Below, piece after piece: positions 17,086 to 25,555 of a stretch of DNA of 64,000 nucleotides. The DNA comes from Pseudomonas guariconensis (GTDB taxonomy: Bacteria > Pseudomonadota > Gammaproteobacteria > Pseudomonadales > Pseudomonadaceae). Position 1 is the stretch's first letter. Each line of letters opens with the position of its first letter. The translations under genes were made by a program, and so were the position numbers. The DNA lies in contig NZ_FMYX01000011.1 of NCBI RefSeq assembly GCF_900102675.1, forward strand, positions 1 through 64,000, written 5' to 3'. Below the pieces are notes generated by a model, which had not been told where the DNA came from, searched no databases, and saw nothing but the letters and a program-made list of their open reading frames with translations.

Positions 17086-18181
17086 ATGGAAATCCAACCG
17101 ATCCTGAACACCATCAAGGACCTCACCGAACGCTCCCAGTCCATTCGGGGGTATCTTTGACTACGATCAAAAAGCTGATCGCCTGATCGAAGTCAATCGC
17201 GAACTGGAAGACCCTGCCGTCTGGAACAAGCCCGAGTACGCTCAGGGCTTGGGCCGTGAGCGCGCCATGCTGGCGCAGGTCGTCGAGACCCTGGACAAAC
17301 TGTCCAATGGCCTGTCCGACTGCAAGGACCTGCTCGACATGGCCGTCGAGGAAAACGACGAAGGCGCCGTCAACGACGTTGTGACCGAGCTGCAAGGCCT
17401 GGAAGAAAACCTGGCCCAGCTTGAGTTCCGTCGCATGTTCAGCGGCGAGATGGACATGAACAACGCCTACCTGGACATCCAGGCCGGTTCCGGTGGCACC
17501 GAGGCGCAGGACTGGGCCAATATCCTGCTGCGCATGTACTTGCGCTGGGCCGACAAGCGTGGTTTCGATGCCACCATCATCGAGCTCTCCGAGGGTGAAG
17601 TCGCCGGCATCAAAGGCGCGACCGTACACATCAAGGGCGAATACGCGTTCGGCTGGCTGCGTACCGAGATCGGTGTGCACCGCCTGGTGCGCAAGAGCCC
17701 GTTCGACTCCGGAGCCCGTCGCCACACCTCGTTCTCGGCGGTGTTCGTCTCGCCCGAGATCGACGACAAGGTCGAGATCGAGATCAACCCGGCCGACCTT
17801 CGCATCGACACCTACCGCTCCTCCGGTGCAGGTGGTCAGCACGTGAACACTACCGATTCGGCGGTCCGTATCACCCACGTGCCGACCAACACCGTGGTGG
17901 CCTGCCAGAACGAACGTTCCCAGCACGCCAACAAGGACACCGCCATGAAGATGCTGCGGGCCAAGTTGTATGAGCTGGAAATGCAAAAGCGCAATGCCGC
18001 CTCGCAAGCTCTGGAAGACAGCAAGTCGGACATCGGCTGGGGTCACCAGATCCGCTCCTACGTGCTCGATGACTCGCGCATCAAGGACCTGCGTACCGGC
18101 GTCGAGCGCAGCGACTGCCAGAAGGTCCTGGACGGCGACCTCGACCAGTACCTGGAAGCGAGCCTCAAGCAGGGGCTGTAA
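17086..18181 (+). CDS. prfB: Peptide chain release factor 2 (programmed +1 frameshift)
   Basis: RF2 recognises UGA and UAA stop codons and releases the finished peptide from the ribosome. Translation starts at ATG 17086 and reads 24 codons to a UGA at 17158-17160; skipping T17158 continues with GAC TAC GAT into the long downstream frame, giving 364 residues in all, the usual RF2 length. The stop-codon-reading SPF tripeptide is in RKSPFDSG and the catalytic GGQ in SGAGGQHVNT. A prediction that starts at 17249 misses the N-terminal domain. lysS follows 91 bases downstream, the same order as in E. coli. Confidence 0.95.
17146..17161 (+). promoter_or_regulatory. prfB +1 frameshift signal
   Basis: CGGGGGTATCTTTGAC spans 17146-17161: a purine-rich internal Shine-Dalgarno-like CGGGGG, the slippery CTT, the in-frame UGA (17158-17160) and the following C that makes UGAC a weak stop. 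The spacing is that of the E. coli prfB site, where the first triplet is AGG rather than CGG. Low RF2 lets the ribosome shift, so RF2 regulates itself. Confidence 0.93.
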
Positions 18182-18272
18182 ACCGTACACGACCGCCGCG
18201 ATACGAGGCCCGGCCCGTATCGCGTGCCCTGCCCGACAGGGGCAACGAACACCTGATGGAAACAATGACGAC

Positions 18273-19775
18273 ATGAGCGACCTCAAGACCGAATCGCAAG
18301 ACCTGCAACAGGAAGAAAACGCCCTGATCGCACTGCGCAAGGAAAAACTTGCCGCCGAGCGTGCCAAGGGCAACGCCTTCCCCAACGACTTCCGTCGCGA
18401 CAGCTACTGCAACGACCTGCAGAAGCAGTACGCGGACAAGACCAAGGAAGAGCTGGAAGCAGCCGCGATTCCGGTCAAGGTAGCCGGTCGCATCATGCTC
18501 AACCGTGGCTCGTTCATGGTCATCCAGGACATGACTGGTCGCATCCAGGTCTACGTCAACCGCAAGACCCTGCCCGAAGAGACCCTGGCCGCTGTCAAGA
18601 CCTGGGACCTGGGCGACATCATCAGTGCCGAAGGTACCCTGGCCCGTTCGGGCAAGGGCGACCTGTACGTCGAGATGACCAACGTGCGCCTGCTGACCAA
18701 GTCGCTGCGCCCGCTGCCGGACAAGCACCACGGCCTGACCGACACCGAGCAGCGCTACCGCCAGCGCTATGTCGACCTGATGGTCAACGAGGAAACCCGC
18801 CACACCTTCCGTGTCCGTTCCCAGGTCATCTCGCACATCCGCAAGTTCCTGATCGAACGCGACTTCCTCGAAGTCGAGACGCCGATGCTGCAGACCATTC
18901 CAGGTGGCGCGGCGGCGAAGCCGTTCGAAACCCACCACAACGCCCTGGACATGGCCATGTTCCTGCGTATCGCGCCGGAGCTTTACCTCAAGCGGCTGGT
19001 TGTGGGTGGCTTCGAGAAAGTGTTCGAGATCAACCGCAACTTCCGTAACGAAGGCGTCTCGACCCGGCACAACCCCGAGTTCACCATGCTCGAGTTCTAC
19101 CAGGCCTACGCCGACTATCGCGACAACATGGACCTCACCGAAGAGCTGTTCCGCGAGCTGGCGCAACTGGTTCTGGGCACCACCGATGTGCCGTACGGCG
19201 ACAAGGTGTTCCACTTCGGCGAGCCGTTCGCCCGCCTGTCGGTGTTCGAGTCGATCCTCAAGTACAACCCTGAGCTCACCGCCGCCGACCTGCAGGACGT
19301 CGACCGCGCCCGTGAGATCGCCAAGAAGGCCGGCGCCAAGGTGCTCGGCCATGAAGGCCTGGGCAAGCTGCAGGTGATGATTTTCGAAGAGCTGGTCGAG
19401 CACAAGCTGGAGCAGCCGCATTTCATCACCGAGTACCCGTTCGAAGTGTCGCCGCTGGCCCGTCGCAACGACGAGAACCCTGCCGTCACCGATCGCTTCG
19501 AGCTGTTCATCGGTGGCCGCGAGATTGCCAACGCCTACTCCGAGCTCAATGACGCCGAAGACCAGGCTGAGCGTTTCCTGGCCCAGGTGGCCGAGAAGGA
19601 CGCCGGTGACGACGAGGCCATGCACTACGATGCCGACTTCGTTCGCGCTCTGGAATACGGCATGCCACCTACCGCAGGTGAAGGCATCGGCATCGACCGC
19701 CTGGTCATGCTGCTGACCAATTCGCCGTCGATCCGTGATGTGATCCTGTTCCCGCACATGCGTCCACAGGCCTGA
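18273..19775 (+). CDS. lysS: Lysyl-tRNA synthetase (class II)
   Basis: Charges tRNA-Lys; 500 residues, the normal bacterial length. The N-terminal OB-fold anticodon-binding domain (about 60-170) includes VAGRIMLNRGSFMVIQD. The class II core has FRVRSQVISHIRKFL (motif 1 region), FEINRNFRNEGVSTRHNPEFTM in motif 2 and GEGIGIDRLVMLL in motif 3. The ATG at 18273 begins the conserved SDLKTE-type tail; an open frame extends upstream into prfB but has no support. Likely cotranscribed with prfB and closed by a strong terminator. Confidence 0.96.
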   Translation: MSDLKTESQDLQQEENALIALRKEKLAAERAKGNAFPNDFRRDSYCNDLQKQYADKTKEELEAAAIPVKVAGRIMLNRGSFMVIQDMTGRIQVYVNRKTLPEETLAAVKTWDLGDIISAEGTLARSGKGDLYVEMTNVRLLTKSLRPLPDKHHGLTDTEQRYRQRYVDLMVNEETRHTFRVRSQVISHIRKFLIERDFLEVETPMLQTIPGGAAAKPFETHHNALDMAMFLRIAPELYLKRLVVGGFEKVFEINRNFRNEGVSTRHNPEFTMLEFYQAYADYRDNMDLTEELFRELAQLVLGTTDVPYGDKVFHFGEPFARLSVFESILKYNPELTAADLQDVDRAREIAKKAGAKVLGHEGLGKLQVMIFEELVEHKLEQPHFITEYPFEVSPLARRNDENPAVTDRFELFIGGREIANAYSELNDAEDQAERFLAQVAEKDAGDDEAMHYDADFVRALEYGMPPTAGEGIGIDRLVMLLTNSPSIRDVILFPHMRPQA

Positions 19776-19786
19776 GCATCCTGAAC

Positions 19787-19811
19787 AAGCCGCCTTTCGG
19801 GGCGGCTTTTT
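19787..19811 (+). terminator. Rho-independent terminator of prfB-lysS
   Basis: AAGCCGCC (19787-19794) pairs with GGCGGCTT (19801-19808), loop TTTCGG, followed by a T-run to 19811. It starts 12 bases after the lysS stop. Confidence 0.9.
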
Positions 19812-19988
19812 CATGCCTGCGGTTCGAAAGTGACTGATTGGTCACGGCGCAGGTGCCGAGTCGTTTTTGAAGCACCACCGAACCTATCAGGCGTGGCCTT
19901 GATCGTAATTGGGCCGCAACAAGCTACAACCGTCTTTACTCAAAGCAGAGGGGATCGACCCTCACCGAGATTCAACGAGGTATTCATC

Positions 19989-20705
19989 GTGACTCCCGCA
20001 ATGGCCCAACAAGGCGCGGCAGGCGTGGCAAGCGCCGTCGCCGAAAGCGTGCAATACCAGGGGCGCAAGACAGCCCGCCAAGGCAGCGAGCAGCGCCGGC
20101 AGCAAATTCTCGACGCGGCAATGCGCATCATCGTGCGTGACGGCGTGCGCGGTGTACGTCACCGAGCGGTGGCCGCCGAGGCCGGCGTTCCGCTGTCGGC
20201 GACCACTTATTACTTCAAGGACATCGAAGACCTGCTGACCGACACCTTCGCTCAGTACGTCGAGCGCAGCGCCGCCTACATGGCCAAGCTCTGGGCCAGT
20301 TCCGAAGTGGTGCTGCGCCAGTTGCTCGCCCAGGGCGACGGCAGCCCCGCGGCCCGGGCACGCCTGGCGGACGAGGTGGCGCGCATGATGGCCGATTATG
20401 TCAGCCGTCAGTTGCACACTCGGCGTGACTTCATCATGGCCGAGCAAGCCTTCCGCCAGGAGGCCTTGCTGTGCCCGCGTCTGGCTGAACTGGTCAGCGC
20501 CCACGAGCAGATCCTCCTGCACGGCGCACGGCAAATGCTGCAGGTGGTGGGGTCGCGTCAGCCCGAGCAGGATGCTCAGATGTTGACGGCCATAATCGAG
20601 CAGATGGAATATCAGGGCCTGCTCAAGGATGCGAATGCGCAAGCCGATGGGCAGATGCTCGCTATCCTTACCCGATACCTGCACCTGGTGCTGGCATCGG
20701 CCTAG
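19989..20705 (+). CDS. TetR family transcriptional regulator
   Basis: One-component repressor-type regulator of 238 residues. The DNA-binding helix-turn-helix lies at about 38-85 (RRQQILDAAMRIIVRDGVRG then VRHRAVAAEAGVPLSATTYYFKDIEDLL); the rest is the helical ligand/dimer domain. The GTG start at 19989 is chosen because GAGG lies about 9 bases before it, while the ATG at 20001 would be about 20 bases away. It is upstream of a lipoprotein and the DUF1704 gene, on the same strand with short gaps, so these may be its targets. The ligand is unknown. Confidence 0.85.
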   Translation: MTPAMAQQGAAGVASAVAESVQYQGRKTARQGSEQRRQQILDAAMRIIVRDGVRGVRHRAVAAEAGVPLSATTYYFKDIEDLLTDTFAQYVERSAAYMAKLWASSEVVLRQLLAQGDGSPAARARLADEVARMMADYVSRQLHTRRDFIMAEQAFRQEALLCPRLAELVSAHEQILLHGARQMLQVVGSRQPEQDAQMLTAIIEQMEYQGLLKDANAQADGQMLAILTRYLHLVLASA

Positions 20706-20751
20706 GCCACGACCGGCCCGAGGGGCGATCGATCTTTTCAAGGAGAACCTG

Positions 20752-21300
20752 ATGAAAGCCTGGCGTCTGGTGTTGTTGACTTTGTCATTCCTGCTGCTCG
20801 GTGGATGTCTGGTGACCTTCCATGAGCCTCTGCCCAGCAACCAGGCAGCGCCCAAGGCTCTGCTTGGCAAGTGGAGCAGCAAGGACGCCTGGGGCGAGCC
20901 GCTCAAGCTCAGCATCAGCCGTGTGGGCGGGGATGCCTATAAAGCGGTGGCCACGGCCAAGGGCAAGGCGCCGGAAGAATATGTCTTTACCGTGTCCCAG
21001 CATGGCAATCGCTGGTATCTGTCGGCCGGTGTGCCCAAGCGCCTGGGCGGCAACTTCCTGATCGGCGGCTTCGAGGTCGTCGATGGCAAGGAGCTTGTGC
21101 TCTACAACCTCGATGTCGACCAGGTGCAGCAGGCGGTCAAGAAGAAGGAGTTGACCGGACGCAGCACCGAGGTGCCGGAGGACAACGGCGAAGGTGTGCT
21201 GATCGACAGCCCGTCGGCGCGGGTGCTGGCCTATCTGGACGATCCGGCCAACTCCGACCTGTTCGTCGAGGTGGCACGCTTCCAGCGAAGTGGCAAATAG
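20752..21300 (+). CDS. Putative lipoprotein of unknown function
   Basis: Protein of 182 residues with a lipoprotein signal: basic start, hydrophobic core and lipobox LLGGC, with Cys19 as the lipidated residue. The residue after Cys is Leu, which does not give an inner-membrane retention signal, so outer-membrane anchoring is likely. The mature part contains LLGKWSSKDAWGEPLKLSI and looks beta-rich, perhaps lipocalin-like, but I do not recognise a family. AGGAG precedes the ATG by 7 bases. It lies 46 bases after the TetR gene. Confidence 0.8.
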   Translation: MKAWRLVLLTLSFLLLGGCLVTFHEPLPSNQAAPKALLGKWSSKDAWGEPLKLSISRVGGDAYKAVATAKGKAPEEYVFTVSQHGNRWYLSAGVPKRLGGNFLIGGFEVVDGKELVLYNLDVDQVQQAVKKKELTGRSTEVPEDNGEGVLIDSPSARVLAYLDDPANSDLFVEVARFQRSGK

Positions 21301-21321
21301 CGCACTATCGCTGGCTTGGCT

Positions 21322-21380
21322 GGCCTCTTCGCGGGCGTTCACGCTGTACCTGTGGGAGCGGGTCTGCCCGCGAAGGGGCC
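21322..21380. repeat. REP-type inverted repeat
   Basis: GGCCTCTTCGCGGGC (21322-21336) pairs with GCCCGCGAAGGGGCC (21366-21380) with one mismatch. The right half belongs to the common Pseudomonas REP form GTGGGAGCGGGTCTGCCCGCG. It sits between the lipoprotein gene and the DUF1704 gene. Confidence 0.8.
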
Positions 21381-21412
21381 GACCACGAGCTTGATTCAAC
21401 AAGGAGTCCGGG

Positions 21413-22690
21413 GTGGACGAGTACCAGCAGACCATACGCGCGCTCTCCGACCGCATCGTCGCGGCGCAGACGCCCATCCGCGTGCTCGATGCGGTGAAGT
21501 GGGACGACAATATCCGCAACGGCTTTCTCAAGGCCAAGGGCAAGGAGCCCCCGGCCGTGGACCGTGCCTATTACCAGGGGCGACCGCTGTCGTTCGATTC
21601 CAACTCGGTGAAGGCCGAGTTCCAGAGCATCGAGCGCGACATCACTCGCCAGCTCGGTCAGTTCAACCCGGTCGGGCAGATCATGCGGCGCATGTGCAAG
21701 GAGTACCGCATGGTGGTGCGCATGCTCGAAGCCCGTGGCACCGAGGATTTCGGCCTGATTTCCCAGGAGCTGTATGGCGCGGCTTCCGACGCCTTCCATG
21801 CCGGCGACCCGACCCTGGCCGACCTGGGCCTGATGCTGTCCGATTATCTGAACAACATCGACGGCCGGGGCGACCTGAAGGACGAGCCGAAGAACCTTAC
21901 CGCCAAGGAAGCCGTAGCGATCCTTCAGCGGCGCTTGAACAAGGTCTTCGGCGAGGCCGAGGAGACCATCCGCGTGTTCGAGTCCGACGGTATCGTGGCC
22001 GACGCTGCGGCCGGTGCCGATTACATCAAGGTGCGTGCCGACGCGATGTTCAACAGCCGAGACGTGCGCGCACTGGAGGTCCACGAAGGCCTGGTGCACG
22101 TGGGCACCACGCTCAATGGCCTCAACCAGCCGATCTGCACGTTCCTGGCGAAGGGGCCTCCCTCGTCGACCGTGACCCAGGAAGGATTGGCCATTCTCAT
22201 GGAGGTGATCGCTTTCGCCTCCTACCCCAGCCGCCTGCGCAAGCTCACCAACCGCACCCGGGCCATCCACATGGTGGAGGAGGGGGCGGACTTCTTGCAG
22301 GTCTACGAGTTCTTCCGCGGCCAGGGCTTCGAGATGGCCCAGAGCTACAGCAATGCCAGCCGGGTATTTCGCGGGTCGGTGCCCAACGGACTGCCATTTA
22401 CCAAGGATTTGTCCTATCTCAAGGGTTTCATCATGGTTTACAACTACATTCAGTTGGCCGTGAAGAAAGGCAAGCTCGAGCAGATCCCGCTGTTGTTCTG
22501 CGGCAAGACCACCCTGGAAGACATGCGCACCTTGCGTCAGCTGGTCGAGGAGGGCCTGGTGGAGCCGCCCAAGTACCTGCCGGAACAGTTCCGCGACCTC
22601 AACGCCCTGTCTGCGTGGATGTGCTTCTCCAACTTCCTCAACCACCTGAGCCTGGATCGTATTGAAGCCGACTACGCGAACATTCTCTGA
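21413..22690 (+). CDS. DUF1704 / QEGLA-motif protein, putative zinc metallopeptidase
   Basis: Protein of 425 residues of the family often labelled flavohemoglobin expression-modulating QEGLA motif protein (DUF1704). An HExxxH motif is present as His224-Glu225-Gly-Leu-Val-His229 and the name-giving QEGLA is at 256-260. Eukaryotic members of this family (MATCAP/KIAA0895) are tubulin tyrosine carboxypeptidases in which, as I recall, the two histidines and a later glutamate bind zinc. The bacterial substrate is unknown. The start is GTG at 21413 behind AAGGAG. The 3' end overlaps the next gene by 29 bases. No signal peptide, so cytoplasmic. Confidence 0.88.
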   Translation: MDEYQQTIRALSDRIVAAQTPIRVLDAVKWDDNIRNGFLKAKGKEPPAVDRAYYQGRPLSFDSNSVKAEFQSIERDITRQLGQFNPVGQIMRRMCKEYRMVVRMLEARGTEDFGLISQELYGAASDAFHAGDPTLADLGLMLSDYLNNIDGRGDLKDEPKNLTAKEAVAILQRRLNKVFGEAEETIRVFESDGIVADAAAGADYIKVRADAMFNSRDVRALEVHEGLVHVGTTLNGLNQPICTFLAKGPPSSTVTQEGLAILMEVIAFASYPSRLRKLTNRTRAIHMVEEGADFLQVYEFFRGQGFEMAQSYSNASRVFRGSVPNGLPFTKDLSYLKGFIMVYNYIQLAVKKGKLEQIPLLFCGKTTLEDMRTLRQLVEEGLVEPPKYLPEQFRDLNALSAWMCFSNFLNHLSLDRIEADYANIL

Positions 22691-23585
22691 AGCCTGTCGC
22701 CGCCTCATCCTGGGCTTGCTCGTGCTGGGATTGTCGGGGTGTAGCAGCTTGTTGTTCTTCCCGGAGCCGGGCCTGCCGTTCACCCCGCAGAAGGCGAAGC
22801 TCGAATTTCGTGACGTGACCCTCATCGCCGCCGACGGTACGCGTCTTCACGGCTGGTGGATGCCGGTCAAGCCAGGGGTCCAGGTCAAGGGCACGGTATT
22901 GCACCTGCATGGCAATGGCGGCAACCTGGCCTGGCATCTGGGCGGCAGCTATTGGCTTCCAGAGCAGGGCTACCAGGTGCTGATGATCGACTATCGCGGC
23001 TATGGCCTCTCCCAGGGCAAGCCGAGCCTGCCGGCGGTTTACCAAGACATCGAGGCGGCCATGGATTGGCTGGACAACGCCTCGCAGGTCCAAGGCAAGC
23101 CCTTGGTGCTGCTGGGCCAGAGCCTCGGCGGCGCCATGGCCATTCACTACCTGGCGGCCCATCCTGAGCAACGTCAGCGCTTCAGTGCGCTGGTATTCGA
23201 CGGTGTACCCGCCAGCTATCGGGAAGTGGGGCGCTTTGCCCTGAGTACGTCATGGCTGACCTGGCCGTTGCAGGTGCCATTGTCCTGGCTGGTGCCGGAC
23301 GGCGACAGCGCGATCCGCTCGATCGAGCGCCTGGACACCCCGCCCAAGCTGTTTTTCCACAGCATCGACGACGACCTGGTGCCCATGGACAGCGGCATCC
23401 GTCTGTACCAGCACGCCCCGCCACCTCGGGTGCTGCAACTGACCCGAGGCGGGCATGTGCAGACCTTCGCCGACCCGACGTGGCGCCAGGTGATGCTGCG
23501 CTTCCTCGACGACCCCAGCCATTTCGATGGCCTTCGGCGACTAGCCGAAGTGCCCAATTACCCTGATGAGAAGAACGCGCAATGA
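22662..23585 (+). CDS. Lipoprotein alpha/beta hydrolase
   Basis: Serine hydrolase of 307 residues anchored as a lipoprotein (lipobox LSGC, Cys27). The oxyanion segment HLHGNGGN (81-88), nucleophile Ser154 in GQSLGG, acid in HSIDDDLVP and His in RGGHVQTF complete the triad; it resembles the BEM46/YsgA-like hydrolases. The start is uncertain: the only in-frame initiation codon that keeps the whole signal peptide is TTG at 22662, inside the end of the DUF1704 gene and without a clear ribosome site, which suggests translational coupling. The next gene overlaps it as ATGA. Substrate unknown. Confidence 0.82.
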   Translation: MKPTTRTFSEACRRLILGLLVLGLSGCSSLLFFPEPGLPFTPQKAKLEFRDVTLIAADGTRLHGWWMPVKPGVQVKGTVLHLHGNGGNLAWHLGGSYWLPEQGYQVLMIDYRGYGLSQGKPSLPAVYQDIEAAMDWLDNASQVQGKPLVLLGQSLGGAMAIHYLAAHPEQRQRFSALVFDGVPASYREVGRFALSTSWLTWPLQVPLSWLVPDGDSAIRSIERLDTPPKLFFHSIDDDLVPMDSGIRLYQHAPPPRVLQLTRGGHVQTFADPTWRQVMLRFLDDPSHFDGLRRLAEVPNYPDEKNAQ

Positions 23586-23908
23586 GTGAAGAACGCAACG
23601 CCATCCCGATGATCCTGACCGCCGTGGGTACCATCATCGTGACGGTAGGGACCCTGTGGTATTACGGTTACTTGCATTTCGCCAAGCCCGAGGACGCCCT
23701 GTTGCTGCAGGACTACACCATGCTCAAGACCCTCCCCGGCGAGGACTACAAAGTCTCCCTCGACCCGGCGCCTCAAGTGGCGCAATGCGTCGACGGTGTG
23801 CTGGTATTGTTCGATACCCAGCAGAAGGGCCTGACTGGCGTGCTGGTGGACAACCGCAAGCGTGCTATTCGCTGTATGGGGCAGGAGACCCCGCAACAGC
23901 TGCAATGA
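23582..23908 (+). CDS. Small single-span membrane protein of unknown function
   Basis: Protein of 108 residues with one membrane helix (about 9-30, PMILTAVGTIIVTVGTLWYYGYL) and a soluble C-terminal part probably outside the cytoplasm, including two cysteines (Cys69 and Cys98) that could pair there. It overlaps the hydrolase gene by 4 bases, so the two are cotranslated. I do not recognise the family. Confidence 0.72.
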   Translation: MSEERNAIPMILTAVGTIIVTVGTLWYYGYLHFAKPEDALLLQDYTMLKTLPGEDYKVSLDPAPQVAQCVDGVLVLFDTQQKGLTGVLVDNRKRAIRCMGQETPQQLQ

Positions 23909-23965
23909 CCTGCGTTCTGGATGCCTTCGCGGCGAAAGCCGCGAAGAGCCAGGACAGACAAAGAA

Positions 23966-23990
23966 AAGCCCCGCGACGATCGCGGGGCTT
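23966..23990. terminator. Bidirectional terminator between convergent genes
   Basis: AAGCCCCGCG (23966-23975) pairs perfectly with CGCGGGGCTT (23981-23990), loop 5 nt, with T-rich sequence after it on both strands (TTCTTGTTT on plus, A-rich 23961-23967 on plus giving Ts on minus). It serves the small membrane gene and the OmpA-type gene. Confidence 0.9.
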
Positions 23991-24011
23991 TCTTGTTTCA
24001 TTGTGCCAGCC

Positions 24012-24803
24012 TTACTGTTGGATCTGGCTTACCGAACGCGGCTGCACCGGCTGGTTGTCATTGGAGATGGTCACCTCCACCCGACGGTTCTGGGCGCGGC
24101 CAGTGTTGCTGCCATTGTCGGCGACCGGGTACTCCTTGCCGTAACCCTGGGCGACGATGCGTGCCGGGTCGACACCTGCGCGTACCAGGGCCATGCGCAC
24201 GCTGTTGGCGCGTCGTTCCGACAGGCCTTGGTTGTAGCTCGCCGAGCCGACGCTGTCGGTGTATCCCTCGACGATGACCTTGCGCTCAGGGTTTTCCTGG
24301 AGGAACTGGGCCAGCTTGGTGATGTTGGGGTAGGCGCTGCTCTTGAGCTCGGCCTTGTTGAAGTCGAACAGTACATCCCCGAAGGTCACCAGGGTGCCTC
24401 GATCAGTCTGCTTGGCGTTGAGGCTTTCCTGCAGCTTGCGGATCTGTGCGTCACGGGCGTCCAGGCGGGCCTGAGCGCGTTGTGCGGAGGCGTTCTTCAA
24501 CTCGTTTTCAGCCGAGCGCAGGGCGATGGTCTGTTTGGCCACTTCCACGCGCTGGTTGGTCAGGTAGGCCAACTGGTCGACTGTCTTGTCGTCCTCGCGC
24601 TCCATGAATGCCTTGTCGGCTTTGTTCAGCCAGTCCTGGGCGTCCTTGGTCTCGAGGGCCGCCAGCTTGCTGGCCTGCGGATCGCTTTGCAGGCTGGAGA
24701 AGTTGGTGCGGGCGGACTCGAGATTGGGGTTCGGATCATGGGCGCAGGCAGCAAGGCCTACGCACAGGGCCAGCAGGGTGGGGATCATGAGGTAATTGCG
24801 CAT
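24012..24803 (-). CDS. OmpA-family lipoprotein
   Basis: Outer-membrane lipoprotein of 263 residues that probably tethers the envelope to peptidoglycan. Lipobox LAAC (Cys20 region), then a helical DUF4398-like region (about 30-130), then an OmpA-like domain (about 140-255) with FDFNKAELKSSAYPNI, VEGYTDSVGSASYNQGLSERRA and GRAQNRRVEV, the last two holding the diaminopimelate-binding Asp and Arg. The ATG at 24803 is chosen over 24812 because AAAGGA is 8 bases ahead of it and overlaps the earlier ATG. It follows another DUF4398-like lipoprotein gene with a 51-base gap. Confidence 0.88.
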   Translation of the reverse strand: MRNYLMIPTLLALCVGLAACAHDPNPNLESARTNFSSLQSDPQASKLAALETKDAQDWLNKADKAFMEREDDKTVDQLAYLTNQRVEVAKQTIALRSAENELKNASAQRAQARLDARDAQIRKLQESLNAKQTDRGTLVTFGDVLFDFNKAELKSSAYPNITKLAQFLQENPERKVIVEGYTDSVGSASYNQGLSERRANSVRMALVRAGVDPARIVAQGYGKEYPVADNGSNTGRAQNRRVEVTISNDNQPVQPRSVSQIQQ

Positions 24804-24854
24804 AGTGTTCATCCTTTGATCAATGACGAAGGCTCAAACGGGGCAGGGCAGCGC

Positions 24855-25268
24855 TCATTCGGCGCTGCGCAGGCCTTCCTCGCGAAGGTCCTGGACACCT
24901 TCACGGCTGTCCTGCAGGGCCTTCTGCGCCTTGGCGGCCTGAGCCTTGCGCTCGGCCACGCGTGCATCCCACTCGGCTTGTTCAGCCAAGCGCTTGGCTT
25001 CGTCGTACTGCTTGTCATGCATGGCGATCTCGGCCTGCTTGAACTTGTCCTGGGCAGCCTTCATTTCCACGGCGGCAAACTCGGTGCCACCGGCGCTGAC
25101 CGCGGAATTGACCGCGGACTGGGTGACGGCGTATTGCTCGGAGGGCGGTTTTCCGGCACAACCGGCCAGCAGCAGGCTGCCGCCCAGCGCCAGCGCGGCG
25201 AGCTTGAGCCCGCGCAGCGGCGTGGAGGAGGGGTGAGGTGTGCGGGTCTTCATGATGGTCAGCTCCAT
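24855..25268 (-). CDS. DUF4398-like lipoprotein
   Basis: Lipoprotein of 137 residues: signal peptide with lipobox LLAGC, then a helical, charged domain rich in Ala, Lys, Glu and Gln (about 40-135) of DUF4398 type, similar in style to the helical part of its downstream neighbour. The ATG at 25268 is preceded by AGGAG at 7 bases; a later ATG at 25253 is possible. The pair of genes probably forms an operon. Function unknown; a periplasmic spacer or OmpA partner is a guess. Confidence 0.82.
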   Translation of the reverse strand: MELTIMKTRTPHPSSTPLRGLKLAALALGGSLLLAGCAGKPPSEQYAVTQSAVNSAVSAGGTEFAAVEMKAAQDKFKQAEIAMHDKQYDEAKRLAEQAEWDARVAERKAQAAKAQKALQDSREGVQDLREEGLRSAE

Positions 25269-25555
25269 GGGATCACTCCTGTTTACGACGGTATCCTTAG
25301 CAGTCCATCGCTTTTTCCCTGTCATCTGCGCGCATTTCGGCCGAACTGTGCACAACGGCGTGTGTGCAGGGTTTTAGCGTGATGGCTACAGGCTGTGACT
25401 TGGGCTTTTTTCCGATAGTTCAGAAAAAAATGCCGAGCCTGTGCAGACGTGCAGGGACCGTGGAAGGGGATCGGTGGCAAATCAAGACTGTGCGACAAGG
25501 CGAACGGGGCGAGGCGGGGCAGCAGTCCCGTGCCCCGCCAACGCGGGGGCAAGTG

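Noticed and set aside
17249..18181. prfB as an ordinary gene starting at 17249
   Set aside because: The upstream 24 codons, the UGA at 17158 and the shift signal give full-length RF2; the shorter frame lacks its N-terminal domain.
17970..18272. Upstream extension of lysS
   Set aside because: It overlaps the end of prfB in another frame and the added residues do not resemble LysS; ATG 18273 fits the family.
21305..22825. 506-codon minus-strand frame opposite the DUF1704 gene
   Set aside because: Shadow of a GC-rich gene; the plus-strand frame has the conserved motifs.
23862..25382. 506-codon plus-strand frame across the OmpA and DUF4398 genes
   Set aside because: It passes through a bidirectional terminator and two minus-strand genes with signal peptides and domains; no ribosome site.
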